Positions 11,679 to 22,797 of a stretch of DNA of 64,000 bases are shown here, one piece after another (positions within the stretch are counted from its first letter, which is position 1; every line of letters starts with the position of its first letter). Both the position numbers and the translations under genes were made by a program. The DNA lies in assembly GCA_029817715.1 (NCBI GenBank), contig JARUPY010000290.1, positions 5,828,001-5,892,000 of the forward strand, in the 5' to 3' direction. Origin of the DNA: Melastoma dodecandrum (lineage: Eukaryota; Streptophyta; Magnoliopsida; Myrtales; Melastomataceae). The notes below the pieces were generated by a model. It did not search any database and was not told the origin of the DNA. It was given only the letters and a program-made list of their open reading frames with translations.

Positions 11679-13433
11679 ATGAGAAGACGCTCGCCGCCGA
11701 GCCTTTTCCCGGCTTCCATGGAGAAGGGATCTCCCAAGACCCAGAACTCCCGCATTTGTTTCCTCGCTACTCTGTCCGCGTTCTTCTGGGTTCTGTTGCT
11801 CTACTTCCATTTCGCCGTCCTCGGTAGTAATAATGTGGTCGACGGGGGGCGGATTAGCGACCCATCACCTCCTGTGGAGGTCCACCCCAAGCAGGCACCG
11901 GCAAAGGATGTTATGCTGAACTTGCCGAGGAAGGTTGAGTTGCCGAAGAAGAGGGCGCACAAGAAGAAAGAAGCTACGAAGACTGCGGAAGGTTTCCCTT
12001 TCATGAGGGCATTGAGGACTCCCGACAACAAAAGCGATCCGTGTGGCGGTAGGTACATATACGTTCATGATTTGCCCTCTAAGTTTAACGAGGATATGCT
12101 TAGGGACTGCAAGAAATTGAGCCTCTGGACGAATATGTGCAAGTTCATGAGTAACGCCGGGATGGGGCCCCCGCTCGAGAATGTGGAGGGGGTGTTCTCA
12201 GATGAAGGGTGGTATGCAACGAATCAGTTTGCCGTAGATGTCATATTTAGTAATAGGATGAAGCAATACGAGTGCTTGACTCAAGATTCCTCGATCGCGG
12301 CTGCTATTTTCGTGCCGTTTTATGCTGGGTTCGACATTGCGAGGTACTTGTGGGGTTACAATATCTCTACAAGGGATGCAGCATCGCTGGAGTTGGTGGA
12401 TTGGTTGATGAAGAGGCCCGAGTGGAAGATCATGCAAGGTAGGGACCATTTTCTCGTTGCTGGGAGGATTACTTGGGATTTCCGGAGACTGAGCGAGGAA
12501 GAAACAGATTGGGGTAATAAGCTCTTGTTCCTCCCAGCTGCAAGGAACATGTCAATGCTTGTGGTAGAATCCAGCCCTTGGAACGCAAATGATTTTGGTA
12601 TCCCATACCCTACTTATTTTCATCCTGCAAAGGATTCAGACGTGTTCATCTGGCAGGATAGGATGAGGAAATTGGAGAGGAAGTGGCTGTTCTCCTTTGC
12701 CGGGGCTCCTCGTCCCGACAACCCAAAGTCCATCAGAGGTCAGATCATCGAACAATGTAGGAACTCAAAGGTGGGAAAATTGTTAGAGTGTGACTTTGGT
12801 GAGAGCAAGTGTCATTCTCCGAGTAGTATTATGCAGATGTTCCAGAGCTCGCTTTTCTGTTTGCAACCACAGGGTGATTCATATACAAGGAGATCTGCAT
12901 TTGATTCAATGTTGGCAGGATGTATACCGGTTTTCTTTCATCCCGGGTCGGCATATACGCAATACACTTGGCATCTTCCTAAGGACTATTCAAAGTATTC
13001 CATCTTCATTCCCGAAGACGAAATCCGTAAGAAGAATATTAGCATAGAGGAGAGACTAAGTCAAATCTCTCCTGAGCAGGTTCAACAAATGAGGGAGGCG
13101 GTCATCGGTCTCATCCCGAGACTGATTTATGCCGACCCCCGCTCGAAGCTGGAGACATTGAAGGATGCTTTCGACGTCGCGGTGCAGGCAGTCATTGACA
13201 AGGTGACCAGGTTGAGAAAAAATCTCGTCGAGGGTAGGACCCAGTATGACAATTTCATCGAGGAGAACAGTTGGAAGTACGAGCTGCTGGAGGAAGGACA
13301 ACGACAAGTGGGTGTGCACGAGTGGGACCCATTCTTCTCGAAGCCAAAGGAGGGTGAGGGTATGGACTCGGGAGGCTCTTCCGCCGAAGCAGCAAAGAAT
13401 TCCTGGAAGAACGAGCAGAGGAGCCAGGCATAG
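11679..13433 (+). CDS. MUR3-like xyloglucan galactosyltransferase (GT47, exostosin)
   Basis: An intronless frame of 584 residues. The first ATG is at 11679; the frame is open a little further upstream but only through non-ATG codons. Layout: short basic cytosolic tail, one membrane anchor near residues 27-45 ([22 protein letters not shown]), a lysine-rich stem, then the exostosin domain from [10 protein letters not shown] to about residue 500. Matching segments include [71 protein letters not shown] and AGCIPVFF. This is the plant KATAMARI1/MUR3 group, type II Golgi proteins that add galactose to xyloglucan side chains. Which paralogue, and which side-chain position it uses, cannot be said. 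Confidence 0.93.
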   Translation: MRRRSPPSLFPASMEKGSPKTQNSRICFLATLSAFFWVLLLYFHFAVLGSNNVVDGGRISDPSPPVEVHPKQAPAKDVMLNLPRKVELPKKRAHKKKEATKTAEGFPFMRALRTPDNKSDPCGGRYIYVHDLPSKFNEDMLRDCKKLSLWTNMCKFMSNAGMGPPLENVEGVFSDEGWYATNQFAVDVIFSNRMKQYECLTQDSSIAAAIFVPFYAGFDIARYLWGYNISTRDAASLELVDWLMKRPEWKIMQGRDHFLVAGRITWDFRRLSEEETDWGNKLLFLPAARNMSMLVVESSPWNANDFGIPYPTYFHPAKDSDVFIWQDRMRKLERKWLFSFAGAPRPDNPKSIRGQIIEQCRNSKVGKLLECDFGESKCHSPSSIMQMFQSSLFCLQPQGDSYTRRSAFDSMLAGCIPVFFHPGSAYTQYTWHLPKDYSKYSIFIPEDEIRKKNISIEERLSQISPEQVQQMREAVIGLIPRLIYADPRSKLETLKDAFDVAVQAVIDKVTRLRKNLVEGRTQYDNFIEENSWKYELLEEGQRQVGVHEWDPFFSKPKEGEGMDSGGSSAEAAKNSWKNEQRSQA

Positions 13434-14783
13434 GATTGGTTGCCGGAGGCATACATCAATGATGATGATATTGGATTCCGATACCTGAATAAACTCAGGA
13501 CAATAGAGGAAGAAACAGGGTGACTTATCTTGAGCTGGTAAGTTCGTTCTTTGCATTAAAAGTAATCTGATTCAGACAAACTGTTATCTTTTTGGTTCGG
13601 ATGGGTTGGCCTATGAGGCAGAATGATGTTAGAAACTACACAGCAATATAGGAATGTAGTTTTGAGTGTACTCTCCTCTTCAACTTGGGGTTGGTCTTAT
13701 AGATCATATAATAAATATTCTTTCATTGTATTGATTATTCTGAACTGGGAAAAATTTTACATCGATGAGTCTGCATACCGCAGTTGTGATTCTTTTCTTC
13801 TTTGAAAGTAAGAGATGCAGGAAGCGAGTTTTCAGGCAAAGTTGAAAACTGTACCTATGTATACCCTGTGTGATGGATTATGGGTAGTTTTTGAATTCGC
13901 AATGACTCTTGACTCTTGATGAATTCGAGAGGGGGGGGGGGGGGGGGGGAGCTGGAGTACTGCTGCTAGCTTAATTGTGTGGGGTCATGGATGATAGATG
14001 AGCCCCATCCTATTGTTCCCATGTGTGATGTCTCATTAGTTGTTTAGCCACTGGTGCCGACCGAAGCTAATTTCCTCATTGTCTTTGCTCCTAAAACTGC
14101 AAGATGTCATTCTCAGACAAGCCTTCCAAGATTTTGAACAGAACACAGGTGCTTTGTCATTTTTCAGCCTGTCTGATTTCTGTTCCACTCACAAGGCCAG
14201 TTCACACTGGACTGGATGAAATTCAAACTTGACTCAGCCAAACTGGCGTTAGTCTTATGCAATGACTGAATATGGTGTGACAGTGAGGCGCATGAGCTGG
14301 TATGTTTTTTGAATCGAATTGAATTGCTGGGCGGATGGGTAATGTATGATGTGGTTGCAGAGGACATCTCAACACAATCAAATCCGAACATGTAATAAAT
14401 CACGGTTCAGAGTAGGCTCCTGTCCCCATGGCGAAGGACGATTGGCTGCCCGAGGGGCTCGGAGAGTCCCATGTTTGTGTTGCAATGGTCTTTTATTACC
14501 AGGCCGTGATATCTCGTGAGAAGAGCGGAAACAATATCATCATTCGGGGGACTCTTGTCTTACTGAAACTTCAAACTCAGCTCCTCGAGCAGCTCCTCCT
14601 CCTGCTGCTTCTGCATCCAGGAAGGCAAATGATACTCGTGATGAAGAGCCCTTCATCTTCACGGGGAATTCCCAGTTTCCCCCTTCAAATATCCCCCCGG
14701 AGCCCGTCCAAGCGGGATCTCTCCGGCGGTGTAAAGCCGTTACCCTTTTTCCTCACAATCTTACGTCCCTCCTATATCCCTTA
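13434..14783. other. Intergenic region between GT47 and the subtilase
   Basis: Holds the 3' UTR of the GT47 gene, a 19-base guanine run at 13931-13949, and the promoter and leader of the subtilase. No other gene recognised; frames seen are short and without domains. Confidence 0.5.
13931..13949. repeat. Poly-G run (19 bases)
   Basis: A run of about 19 guanines preceded by GA. Such long G runs are rare in plant DNA, prone to slippage and able to form G-quadruplexes; the exact length in this assembly may be unreliable. Confidence 0.85.
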
Positions 14784-17120
14784 ATGGGAATGGGACTTCC
14801 TGTGTTGTTTCTGGCCTTAGTGTTTTTCGTCGGGATATTAGTCGGGGCAGGCCCGAGTGCAGAGTCAGATGAGGGTCTTCGGACTTATGTTGTTCAGCTT
14901 CATCCTCGTGGAAGGATGGTCCGGTCGGTTTATCCCTCTGAGATGGAGAGGCATCTTTCGTTGTTGCGGGAGGCAGCTGGCTTGACTTACGATGGAGATC
15001 CTTCGTCCCGGTTACTATACTCCTACCGTTCGGCCATGAGCGGATTCGCCGCCCGTCTGTCGGAGGCTGAGCTCGATGCCCTGAGGAGATCGAAGGATGT
15101 GATCTCTGTTAGGCCTGATGTGCAATATCAGCTCCAGACAACTTATTCGTACAAGTTCCTTGGACTGGAAACGGGTGCCGAAGGAGGAGCCGGGATGGAA
15201 TCGAGATATGGACGTGCGACTATTATTGGGGTACTTGACACTGGGGTCTGGCCCGAGAGTCCTAGCTTTGATGATCATGGAATTCCCCCTGCTCCGCGCA
15301 GATGGAAGGGTACATGCCAAGAAGGCCAGTACTTCAATTCCTCGAATTGCAACCGCAAGCTCATTGGTGCACGATTTTTCATCAAGGGACATCACGTGGC
15401 TTCCTCCCCGTCATCAGCAGAAGATGTCTCTGAGTACGTGTCGCCACGTGACTCACACGGACATGGAACTCATACATCGTCGACCGCGGCAGGAGTCTCG
15501 GTTTCGACGGCGAGTGTGCTTGGGCTCGGAGCTGGTGTGGCTCGTGGGATGGCCCCGGGTGCCCATATAGCAATATACAAGGTCTGCTGGTTCAATGGGT
15601 GTTACAGCTCGGATATCTTGGCTGCTATGGATGTAGCCATCCGAGACGGTGTCGACGTGCTTTCACTCTCACTTGGTGGTTTCCCAATCCCTCTCTTTGC
15701 CGATAGCATCGCTATAGGAAGTTTCCGAGCGATGGAGAGCGGGATCTCCGTGATATGCGCGGCAGGAAATAATGGCCCGATACCAAACTCAGTTGCAAAT
15801 GAAGCCCCCTGGATTTTGACAGTCGGGGCTAGCACACTCGATCGGAAGTTTCCCGCAATAGTTCAGCTGGGGAATGGGAAATTCTTATATGGGGAGTCTA
15901 TGTTCCCAGGGAACTGTCACGGCAAAGCCCTGAAAGAGCTCGAAGTAGTTTATGTTACTGGAGGTGATGGCGGGAGCGAGTATTGTTTCAAAGGATCGCT
16001 TCCTCGTGAAAAGGTACGGGGCAAAATGGTGGTTTGCGATCGGGGCATCAACGGCAGAACAGAGAAGGGTCAAGTTGTGAAAGAAGCGGGTGGAGCTGCC
16101 ATGATTTTAGCGAACACCGAGATCAATCAAGAGGAAGACTCGGTTGATGTCCACATTTTGCCAGCGACATTGATCGGCTACTCCGAATCAATCCTCCTAA
16201 AGGCTTACATCAACTCTACCAGGCAAGCGAAAGCGCGGATAATTTTTGGAGGAACAGTCATAGGAAAGAACCGGGCCCCAGAAGTCGCATTATTTTCTGC
16301 AAGAGGACCAAGCCTTAACAACCCGAGTATATTGAAGCCTGACCTGATAGCTCCAGGAGTCAACATCATCGCGGCCTGGCCGCAAAACCTGGGCCCCTCT
16401 GTGCTCCCCGAAGACCCACGGAGAACAAACTTCTCGGTAATGTCAGGAACCTCGATGGCCTGCCCTCATGTAAGTGGCATCGCCTCCATCATTCGCTCCT
16501 CTCACCCGAAATGGAGCCCTGCAGCGATTAAGTCCGCCATGATGACAACAGCCGATATTACCGACCGCTCCGGAAAAGCCATCACTGACAATGGAGCCAA
16601 GCCTGCTGGGCTATTCGCAACGGGAGCAGGCCAAGTCAACCCAACAAGAGCCATCAACCCGGGACTCATCTATGACATCAAGCCAAATGACTACATCACC
16701 CATCTCTGCACGCTCGGGTACCAAGCCTCTGAGATGCTCGCAATCACACACCGGAACATAAGCTGCAAGTCAATCCTAGCGAAAAACAGGGGATTCACCC
16801 TAAACTACCCGACGATCTCCGTAACTCTCACGGCCGAAACGAGGCAAAAAAGGATCAAACGGGAAGTAACGAACGTCGGGGAGCCGAACTCCACGTACTC
16901 GGTGGAGGTCGGGGCACCAGAGGGAACAAAGGTGAGGGTGAAGCCGAGAAGACTGGTGTTTGATAGGATCAATAAGAGGTTGAGATACAGGGTGTGGATT
17001 ATATCGAAAGGGAGGAGAGGGAATGGATTCTCTGAAGGGCATCTGAGCTGGGTTTATCAAAGTGGTGGGATTTCTTACACGGTCAGGAGTCCAATCTCAG
17101 TTACTTGGAAGCACAAGTAG
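14784..17120 (+). CDS. SDD1: SDD1-type subtilisin-like serine protease (SBT1.2)
   Basis: An intronless frame of 778 residues, the usual length of plant subtilases. Layout: signal peptide (MGMGLPVLFLALVFFVGILV), I9 propeptide (RTYVVQLHP to about residue 110), and the S8 catalytic domain with Asp in GVLDTGVWPESPSF, His in SHGHGTHT, oxyanion Asn in AAGNNGP and Ser in SGTSMACPHVSG. A PA insert sits between His and Ser and a fibronectin III-like tail ends in VRSPISVTWKHK. CWFNGCYSSDILAA, LSLSLGGFPIPLF and ILANTEINQEEDS closely follow Arabidopsis SDD1, the apoplastic protease acting upstream of TMM in setting stomatal density. The predicted protein is intact. SDD1 function is inferred from similarity. 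Confidence 0.93.
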   Translation: MGMGLPVLFLALVFFVGILVGAGPSAESDEGLRTYVVQLHPRGRMVRSVYPSEMERHLSLLREAAGLTYDGDPSSRLLYSYRSAMSGFAARLSEAELDALRRSKDVISVRPDVQYQLQTTYSYKFLGLETGAEGGAGMESRYGRATIIGVLDTGVWPESPSFDDHGIPPAPRRWKGTCQEGQYFNSSNCNRKLIGARFFIKGHHVASSPSSAEDVSEYVSPRDSHGHGTHTSSTAAGVSVSTASVLGLGAGVARGMAPGAHIAIYKVCWFNGCYSSDILAAMDVAIRDGVDVLSLSLGGFPIPLFADSIAIGSFRAMESGISVICAAGNNGPIPNSVANEAPWILTVGASTLDRKFPAIVQLGNGKFLYGESMFPGNCHGKALKELEVVYVTGGDGGSEYCFKGSLPREKVRGKMVVCDRGINGRTEKGQVVKEAGGAAMILANTEINQEEDSVDVHILPATLIGYSESILLKAYINSTRQAKARIIFGGTVIGKNRAPEVALFSARGPSLNNPSILKPDLIAPGVNIIAAWPQNLGPSVLPEDPRRTNFSVMSGTSMACPHVSGIASIIRSSHPKWSPAAIKSAMMTTADITDRSGKAITDNGAKPAGLFATGAGQVNPTRAINPGLIYDIKPNDYITHLCTLGYQASEMLAITHRNISCKSILAKNRGFTLNYPTISVTLTAETRQKRIKREVTNVGEPNSTYSVEVGAPEGTKVRVKPRRLVFDRINKRLRYRVWIISKGRRGNGFSEGHLSWVYQSGGISYTVRSPISVTWKHK

Positions 17121-20100
17121 AATAGGAAAGAACACTTCCTGATTGATTTTTTGAATCAACTGAGGAGGAATAATCTGTAATGGGGTTTGCTTTCCCTTGT
17201 TTATTACATTATTCTCAAAGGACAAAGATTGATGATTGGATCATTGTCCAAGTTATTAAGGTTGATAGTATCAATTCAAGTTTTTTACGTGATCATCACA
17301 TAATTTTTTCTGTAATAAAATGAGGAAAAGGGGGTGAAAAAAAAAGCGGGAAAAGGCAAGAAAAGAGGAAGCTTGTTTCTTAGCGCAGGGTTCGTTGTAA
17401 AAACGTGCCGACACTTCCCATACCCAACGACTCGACGGTTCCATTCATTGGAACTGGGTTGGACAGCGTGGGAGGTCCGAGTTCCTGCGGCCGGGAGTTG
17501 TTGTAAGCTCGGAAAGTTCAAATCTTGGCGGAGCCCGAGTCCAGTTGATTGCGTTGGTTTCTCGACTGGGTTGGGTGTAGAAATGGGATGGAATGGAAGC
17601 ATCCTCAGATTTCCTTGCAGGAGATGGTGAATCTGGTAATAGAGTTAGTGGAGATCATTGTTCTGGGAAGTGGGTATCAGTCCACTTGTGTTTTCGCCTG
17701 CTGGGATGTCCCCTATCTCCGCAAGGCCTTCCGGTGTGGTGAGTTTTTCGAGACTGTAAGCGATTTCCCCTGTTCAAATCCGATTTTCGATGAGCTTCAG
17801 CGAATGAGTGTAGAGTAAGGTTCGGTTAGAACATCCTGATGAAGTTCGGAAGCTCGTGGATTGTTTATTCAGTCCAGACTCATTAATTTTGGAGGTTGAT
17901 TGAGTTTGTAGAATGAGATAGAGATATGTGGGAATTTGTGAAGACTCCATGTTTCTGACTGTTATTTACGCTATGACCTATTTCTCGAGAATTGGTCTTG
18001 TTTGAATGGAGTGTGGCTGTATGGTATTAGTAACGAAAATCTTTCTTATGGTGTTTTACAGTTTTTCTTGGAATTTAGCAATTCAGACTATTATAGGGAG
18101 TTGATGACGGCACTCTACGGAGTTATTTTGGAACTGACATCTATGGCTTCCTTCCCTCAGGTTGTTATTAGCTTCTGTAATATCCTCTTTGCCTAGAGAC
18201 ATACAAATTATTGGATCTGTTCGATGACAATAGCTGAGGTTTGACGTTGGAGTCTTGGGGTTGCCTGATAATTGTAGGGTCTAGCACATCTGTCACCTAC
18301 TACGCTGACCAAGGCAATAAAGTTAGTCGTGGAGCAGCTGCTTCGGGGTTTACCCTTGAGAAAGGAGCATCTAAGGGCTCTTGTTGTGGCAACAGTAGAG
18401 ACTGATCTTTGTTGCATATCTAATGCAGAGGATGATATTCTCAGTCAAATCTCCAGTGCACGACCCCTGAGTCAGTTATTTGCTAATGATTCTAGTGAGT
18501 TTTCACGGGAATCATGCTCTGACATGGATGCTAATATGGATGAAAAGCCTGTTGTTGGGGTTTACACACGGATCTGCATTCTAGCGCTCCTTTAGAGTCT
18601 TTTAAGAGATGAAATGGAACTTATTAAATTTCAAGTGATGTTTCAGTTCACTTTTATTCAAAGTCTATCTAAGCAAGACTGAGAGTCTTTTGAGAGATGA
18701 TTCTCCAGCTTCAAGGTGCATTGACCCTAATACTCCAATTGCTTGGAGCCCGCTATCAGTCTTGTCATGAGAACTCAATCACCATCAATGGTGACATTTT
18801 ACATGACCTGTGCTTGGCCAGGTGCTGCACTTGTCCTCAGGAAAAGGTGGAGCACACAGATTGTAAGTTTCCGGTGTCATTTCTGAACATTCTCGTGGTG
18901 AATGATTTCTCAATTCATCTGGAAGGTCTGCATTTCACACAACTTAACAAAAAGGGCCCCGGAACAGATTTTAGTTCCTGTATTTAGCAAAATAAAATGA
19001 GATGGAAGTATAGACTGAAGAGCATGTTTAGCTATTCTTTTTTGTTGATTTGCAGTTGATCTACTCCAATCTCGAGTCTTGCATATCACTTTTTTGAAGA
19101 TCAAGACTGCTTTCAGGTGAGCTTGCCGAGAGGATTCGGTGTCTTCATACGTCCCATATTCGCTGCTCTCACTTGTGGCACCCCAGTAGCGATGACTGAG
19201 GCTTAATCTTTCTCTGATAAAGAAGGATTTGCACAAAGGGTTGACAAAATCGTCACCGCAAATCTTCCAAAATTTGCAAAGGTAAAAATGGCATACACGT
19301 TTTCCCTGCTTGGTTTTGCGATCATGGGACACCTTTTCCTCGCATACTTGTTGTTGTGTTTTGTTTGGCGAATTCAAGACATGGAATTATAGCATGGATA
19401 CCATTAGATAGTGAAGTAGACCACACATGAGTATCCATTTCATATGCTTTATAAATATTAGGTGCGGAGTCTTGTTTGGCGTGATTGATTCTCCTTTTTT
19501 CTTCGTGAAGGGCCTTGCAATCCATAAAGGCGAGATACTGCAGAATAAAGGATTAGTTCGATTGGATAGGTTGGCATCTTTACTTGCCTGGGCTTTCTTT
19601 TCCAATTTTTTCCTGGCCTCGAAAGATATTTCCATCCCATGTTGCGCATTGCTGCGAAGGTTTTATCTATCAGTGGCCCACTTAAAATTTCGTTTGTTTC
19701 TATGGATTTAATGCAGTATCAAACCTACAGGGGAGATCTGATTCCTGGGAATGGATTGTTCTCAAGCGATGTCTCAAAAGATCCGCGGTCGCTTCTCCAT
19801 GATGCATAGTTTCTCCACCAAAGCTGCCCGACAAGGCAAGTGTCTACTTTCCTGGGTATCTACATTTACCGGCCATTATGTGCACTGCAGATATTTCCAT
19901 TGGTTGTATTTTGTTATCTTGTACTGATGTTGGATCGTTTACTTCGAAGGAGTTATGCCGGTAATTATCCAAACGAACAAAGTTATTTGGCAAGTGTCTG
20001 TTTGTGATAGCACGTCATCATGACCTCGTTCATTCGTCATCGATGACAAGGAGCGATTCCGTATGGTCGGTGAAGCAGCCATACAAGACCGTCTCACGAG

Positions 20101-20560
20101 CTGCATTCACCAATGCTTAGTCCTCGAATTTCGTGGTCAAGCTCGATGTACCTCATCGTTGGATTCTTCCCACAATTGGAGAGATCCATTAGCTGTCGTC
20201 TAGACATTCTCGTCCTTCTGACTGTTCGAACACTTCCAGAGCATGCACTTACTTGGCATTCTCGACCGGTAGGCCCGGATCCATCTTTTGTAAAAGCCAA
20301 TCGCGGCTACGATGCACGAGGATTCGACCCTGTATAATATTACCACGAGGGCAGGGGACATCCCGAGAATCGACCGAAAGGTCATTCTAACGGGGGGGAG
20401 AAGAGTTTCGACGAGTCCGTTCGAGCCGGGACAAAACACCCAGCTCAGCAGAACTGGCCGGATTCCCGACGTGGAATACGTTACGTCGTCGGTTCGAGCG
20501 GGCGGGGTTCCGTCTGGCGTCGTCGTATCTGGACTAACAGAACGAAATTAATTAAACGGC
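17121..20560. other. Unresolved 3.4-kb region, possibly a decayed or unannotated multi-exon gene
   Basis: Short frames with plausible splice borders occur on the plus strand (near 17595, 18320-18590 and 18690-18770), but they do not join into one frame that I recognise. Phrases such as SLLRDDSPASRCIDPNTPIAW occur next to stops, which suggests decay. Plus- and minus-strand frames at 19390-19710 and 20090-20550 show no domain. It could be a low-conservation gene, a pseudogene or a long non-coding transcript. Confidence 0.3.
18322..18594 (+). CDS. Open segment of unknown function
   Basis: An open frame of about 90 residues reads LVVEQLLRGLPLRKEHLRAL, then VETDLCCISNAEDDIL, SARPLSQLFAND and a serine/acidic tail. 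It looks more like real coding sequence (amphipathic helix followed by an acidic linker) than its other frames, but I do not recognise the family. It may be one exon of the unresolved locus around it. Neither a start with signal context nor flanking exons could be fixed. Confidence 0.25.
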
Positions 20561-22797
20561 CGTCTCATTATTCCGTGGGCTCCTTGTTAATAAATGTCAC
20601 ACGTGATACAGAGCTCATACATGCTATTTTATTTATTTATTGAGATAGGGAGGTAATTGATTAGTTTAGTACCATGCCACAAGTTTTGTGAGGTTTCTTT
20701 AAGATGGGATTGATCTTTTCTTTTTTATGGCTGGAAGTAGAAATTAATTTTTGGGATTTTTTTTTGGTATCGTATTAATTGTATATAAAATAAATTAATT
20801 AATTGAAGTTAGTTAACAAGTGTGTCATGATCCATGCACGAGTAGTTCCATATTTCTTCATTCATTAATTAGTAAATAGTATTATAATATAAGAAGTATA
20901 AGCAGGGAAATAGACTCACAATTAGCAAAGTTAAATTTGCCAAGGCGATCCAATCCATCCATTCACAAACGACTTATTACAAGGCGAGATCGATCATACG
21001 AACAAAGTATCTGTCTTTCGTATATTATTATGTAATAAATAATTTCAAGAGAGGGGTTGGGGGGAGACGATATAAAAGAAAAAGGAGGAGGAGGAGGGCA
21101 CTGAACACGCACCAAAAAACCGAAAAGCAAAATTGGAGGGAGGGGAGGTGAGGAGAAAGGTAGAAACGGAACACAACCAACACAAAACGAAGCAAAAGTA
21201 CGCTAACGAACGACGTCGTCCTCCCCCACCCGCCGGCGATCCAAGGTGGAGCTAGGCCCCCCCGCCACCTCGGGCGGCGGTGGTGGTAACCCTTGCCCCC
21301 GTACCCCAAGCCTCCTCCTCCCCTTCCTTTCCCCGCTGCTGGTCCGTTGTTGAAGTCCCTACCTTTTCCCTCCTCCTCGAGCTTAATCTCTTACCTTTCA
21401 GGCGTCCCCTCGCAATCCGGGGATAATCCCGACGACTCATTCTGACTGCTGTGGTTTTGTTTTGTTCTGCTTTTGTGGTGGTGGAATTTGCCTGGAATTG
21501 GAGGGGTGTTTCGAGGAGTGAGATTGGTTTGGGTTTCTTGTGTGTGATGGAGAATGTGATTTTTTTTTTTGAAAAAAAAAGAAATCAACTGTGGTTATGG
21601 CTTCGATGTGATGTATTTGTTTTAGGAGGAGCGGGAATCAGATTACGAAACTCTGGAGCTGGGAAAATACAGTGAAGATGGGGGGGACTTGAATTCCTTG
21701 TCTGGATGATTGTTTTAATGTTGCAGTGTCTTTTTTTCCTGTATCGTACTTGCGGGGGAAAAGCTAGCCTCCTGTTATAGATTGTGTGGTAGGGTTTTTG
21801 TTGTTTTTACGTGGTTTGTATGAGTGGGGAGCCGCGCAGGTCGTGATCACGTGTTGATGTGGAACTCTGTGGCGGGGCTGTATATTGCGCGCGATGAAAT
21901 GGATTTGAAAAGTGTGAAGAAGTAATTAGTTGCGGAAAAGGTTTTGGTTTCGTATCGTAAATACGGAGCCCGCGGTTGCCGGAGATTTAAATCTTAGAGC
22001 CGTTACTCGTGTGGTAATATTATCACTCCAGTGCAGATGCTAGGGCTAGGTTTCTTTACACAGAGAGATCATTCATTCTGAACTTTACGATAGAAAGTAG
22101 GGCTTCCCTATATAAGAAAGTCGGCACAGTTTTTTTTATTTTTGCGTTGAAACGCCCCTGGTTTCTACACATAAAGCAGTCATAACGTTTAAAAATTGTT
22201 GTCATGGGTTAGAATTTCTTTTCCTTTGTTCTAAGTGAATGGATAGATTGCTTATACATTTCGCACCATTTCGGGCTAGGTTCTGGTTTTTCTAACAGAA
22301 CAACAAACTCATTGTTACCTGTCAGTGAACAGTTTGAATAAAATGCTACTTTTGCTATGTCCATATGTACGCGCATTTCAATGATTGTCCAATTGCAGAA
22401 GTTGCCGATCAATAAATGATTGATTTCACTTTATCCAGAGTTTCTTCTTTTGGTTTCAAGTTTCTAATTAGATTTCATTTTAGTCATGAGAGTTTATGAG
22501 AACTCGAGTAACTACTGTTTCATTTTTCTAAAAACATGGTTTTACCTTAGACAAGAGTTATCGTCTTCAAGACTCTATACGTGGCAAGTGTCTGCAAAAT
22601 CTGGATTTTTTAAAATTGAATTGTTGATTTTTCACAGAAACATAATCAAAATGGGTTTTATGCAATGGTGTTTGTCATGAGACATATCTCTGAATGTTTG
22701 TCGCGTTATGCATTCTTTGATGGAGGTATTATTAGCCGTTTTTCAATATTTACAAGGTAACTGATACCTCCATGCTTTATCTGTTTGACCATCAGGC
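20561..22797. other. Promoter, 5' UTR and leader intron of the MYB-CC gene
   Basis: AT-rich promoter to about 21,050, then purine- and pyrimidine-rich sequence. The coding ATG at 22798 sits two bases behind a clear acceptor (CATCAG at 22790-22795), so a 5' UTR exon and a long leader intron must lie upstream, probably starting near 21,200-21,450. No separate gene seen. Confidence 0.55.

Noticed and set aside
20040..20560. Plus- and minus-strand frames of 74-79 codons
   Set aside because: Overlapping frames on both strands of a GC-richer patch, no domain, no start context.
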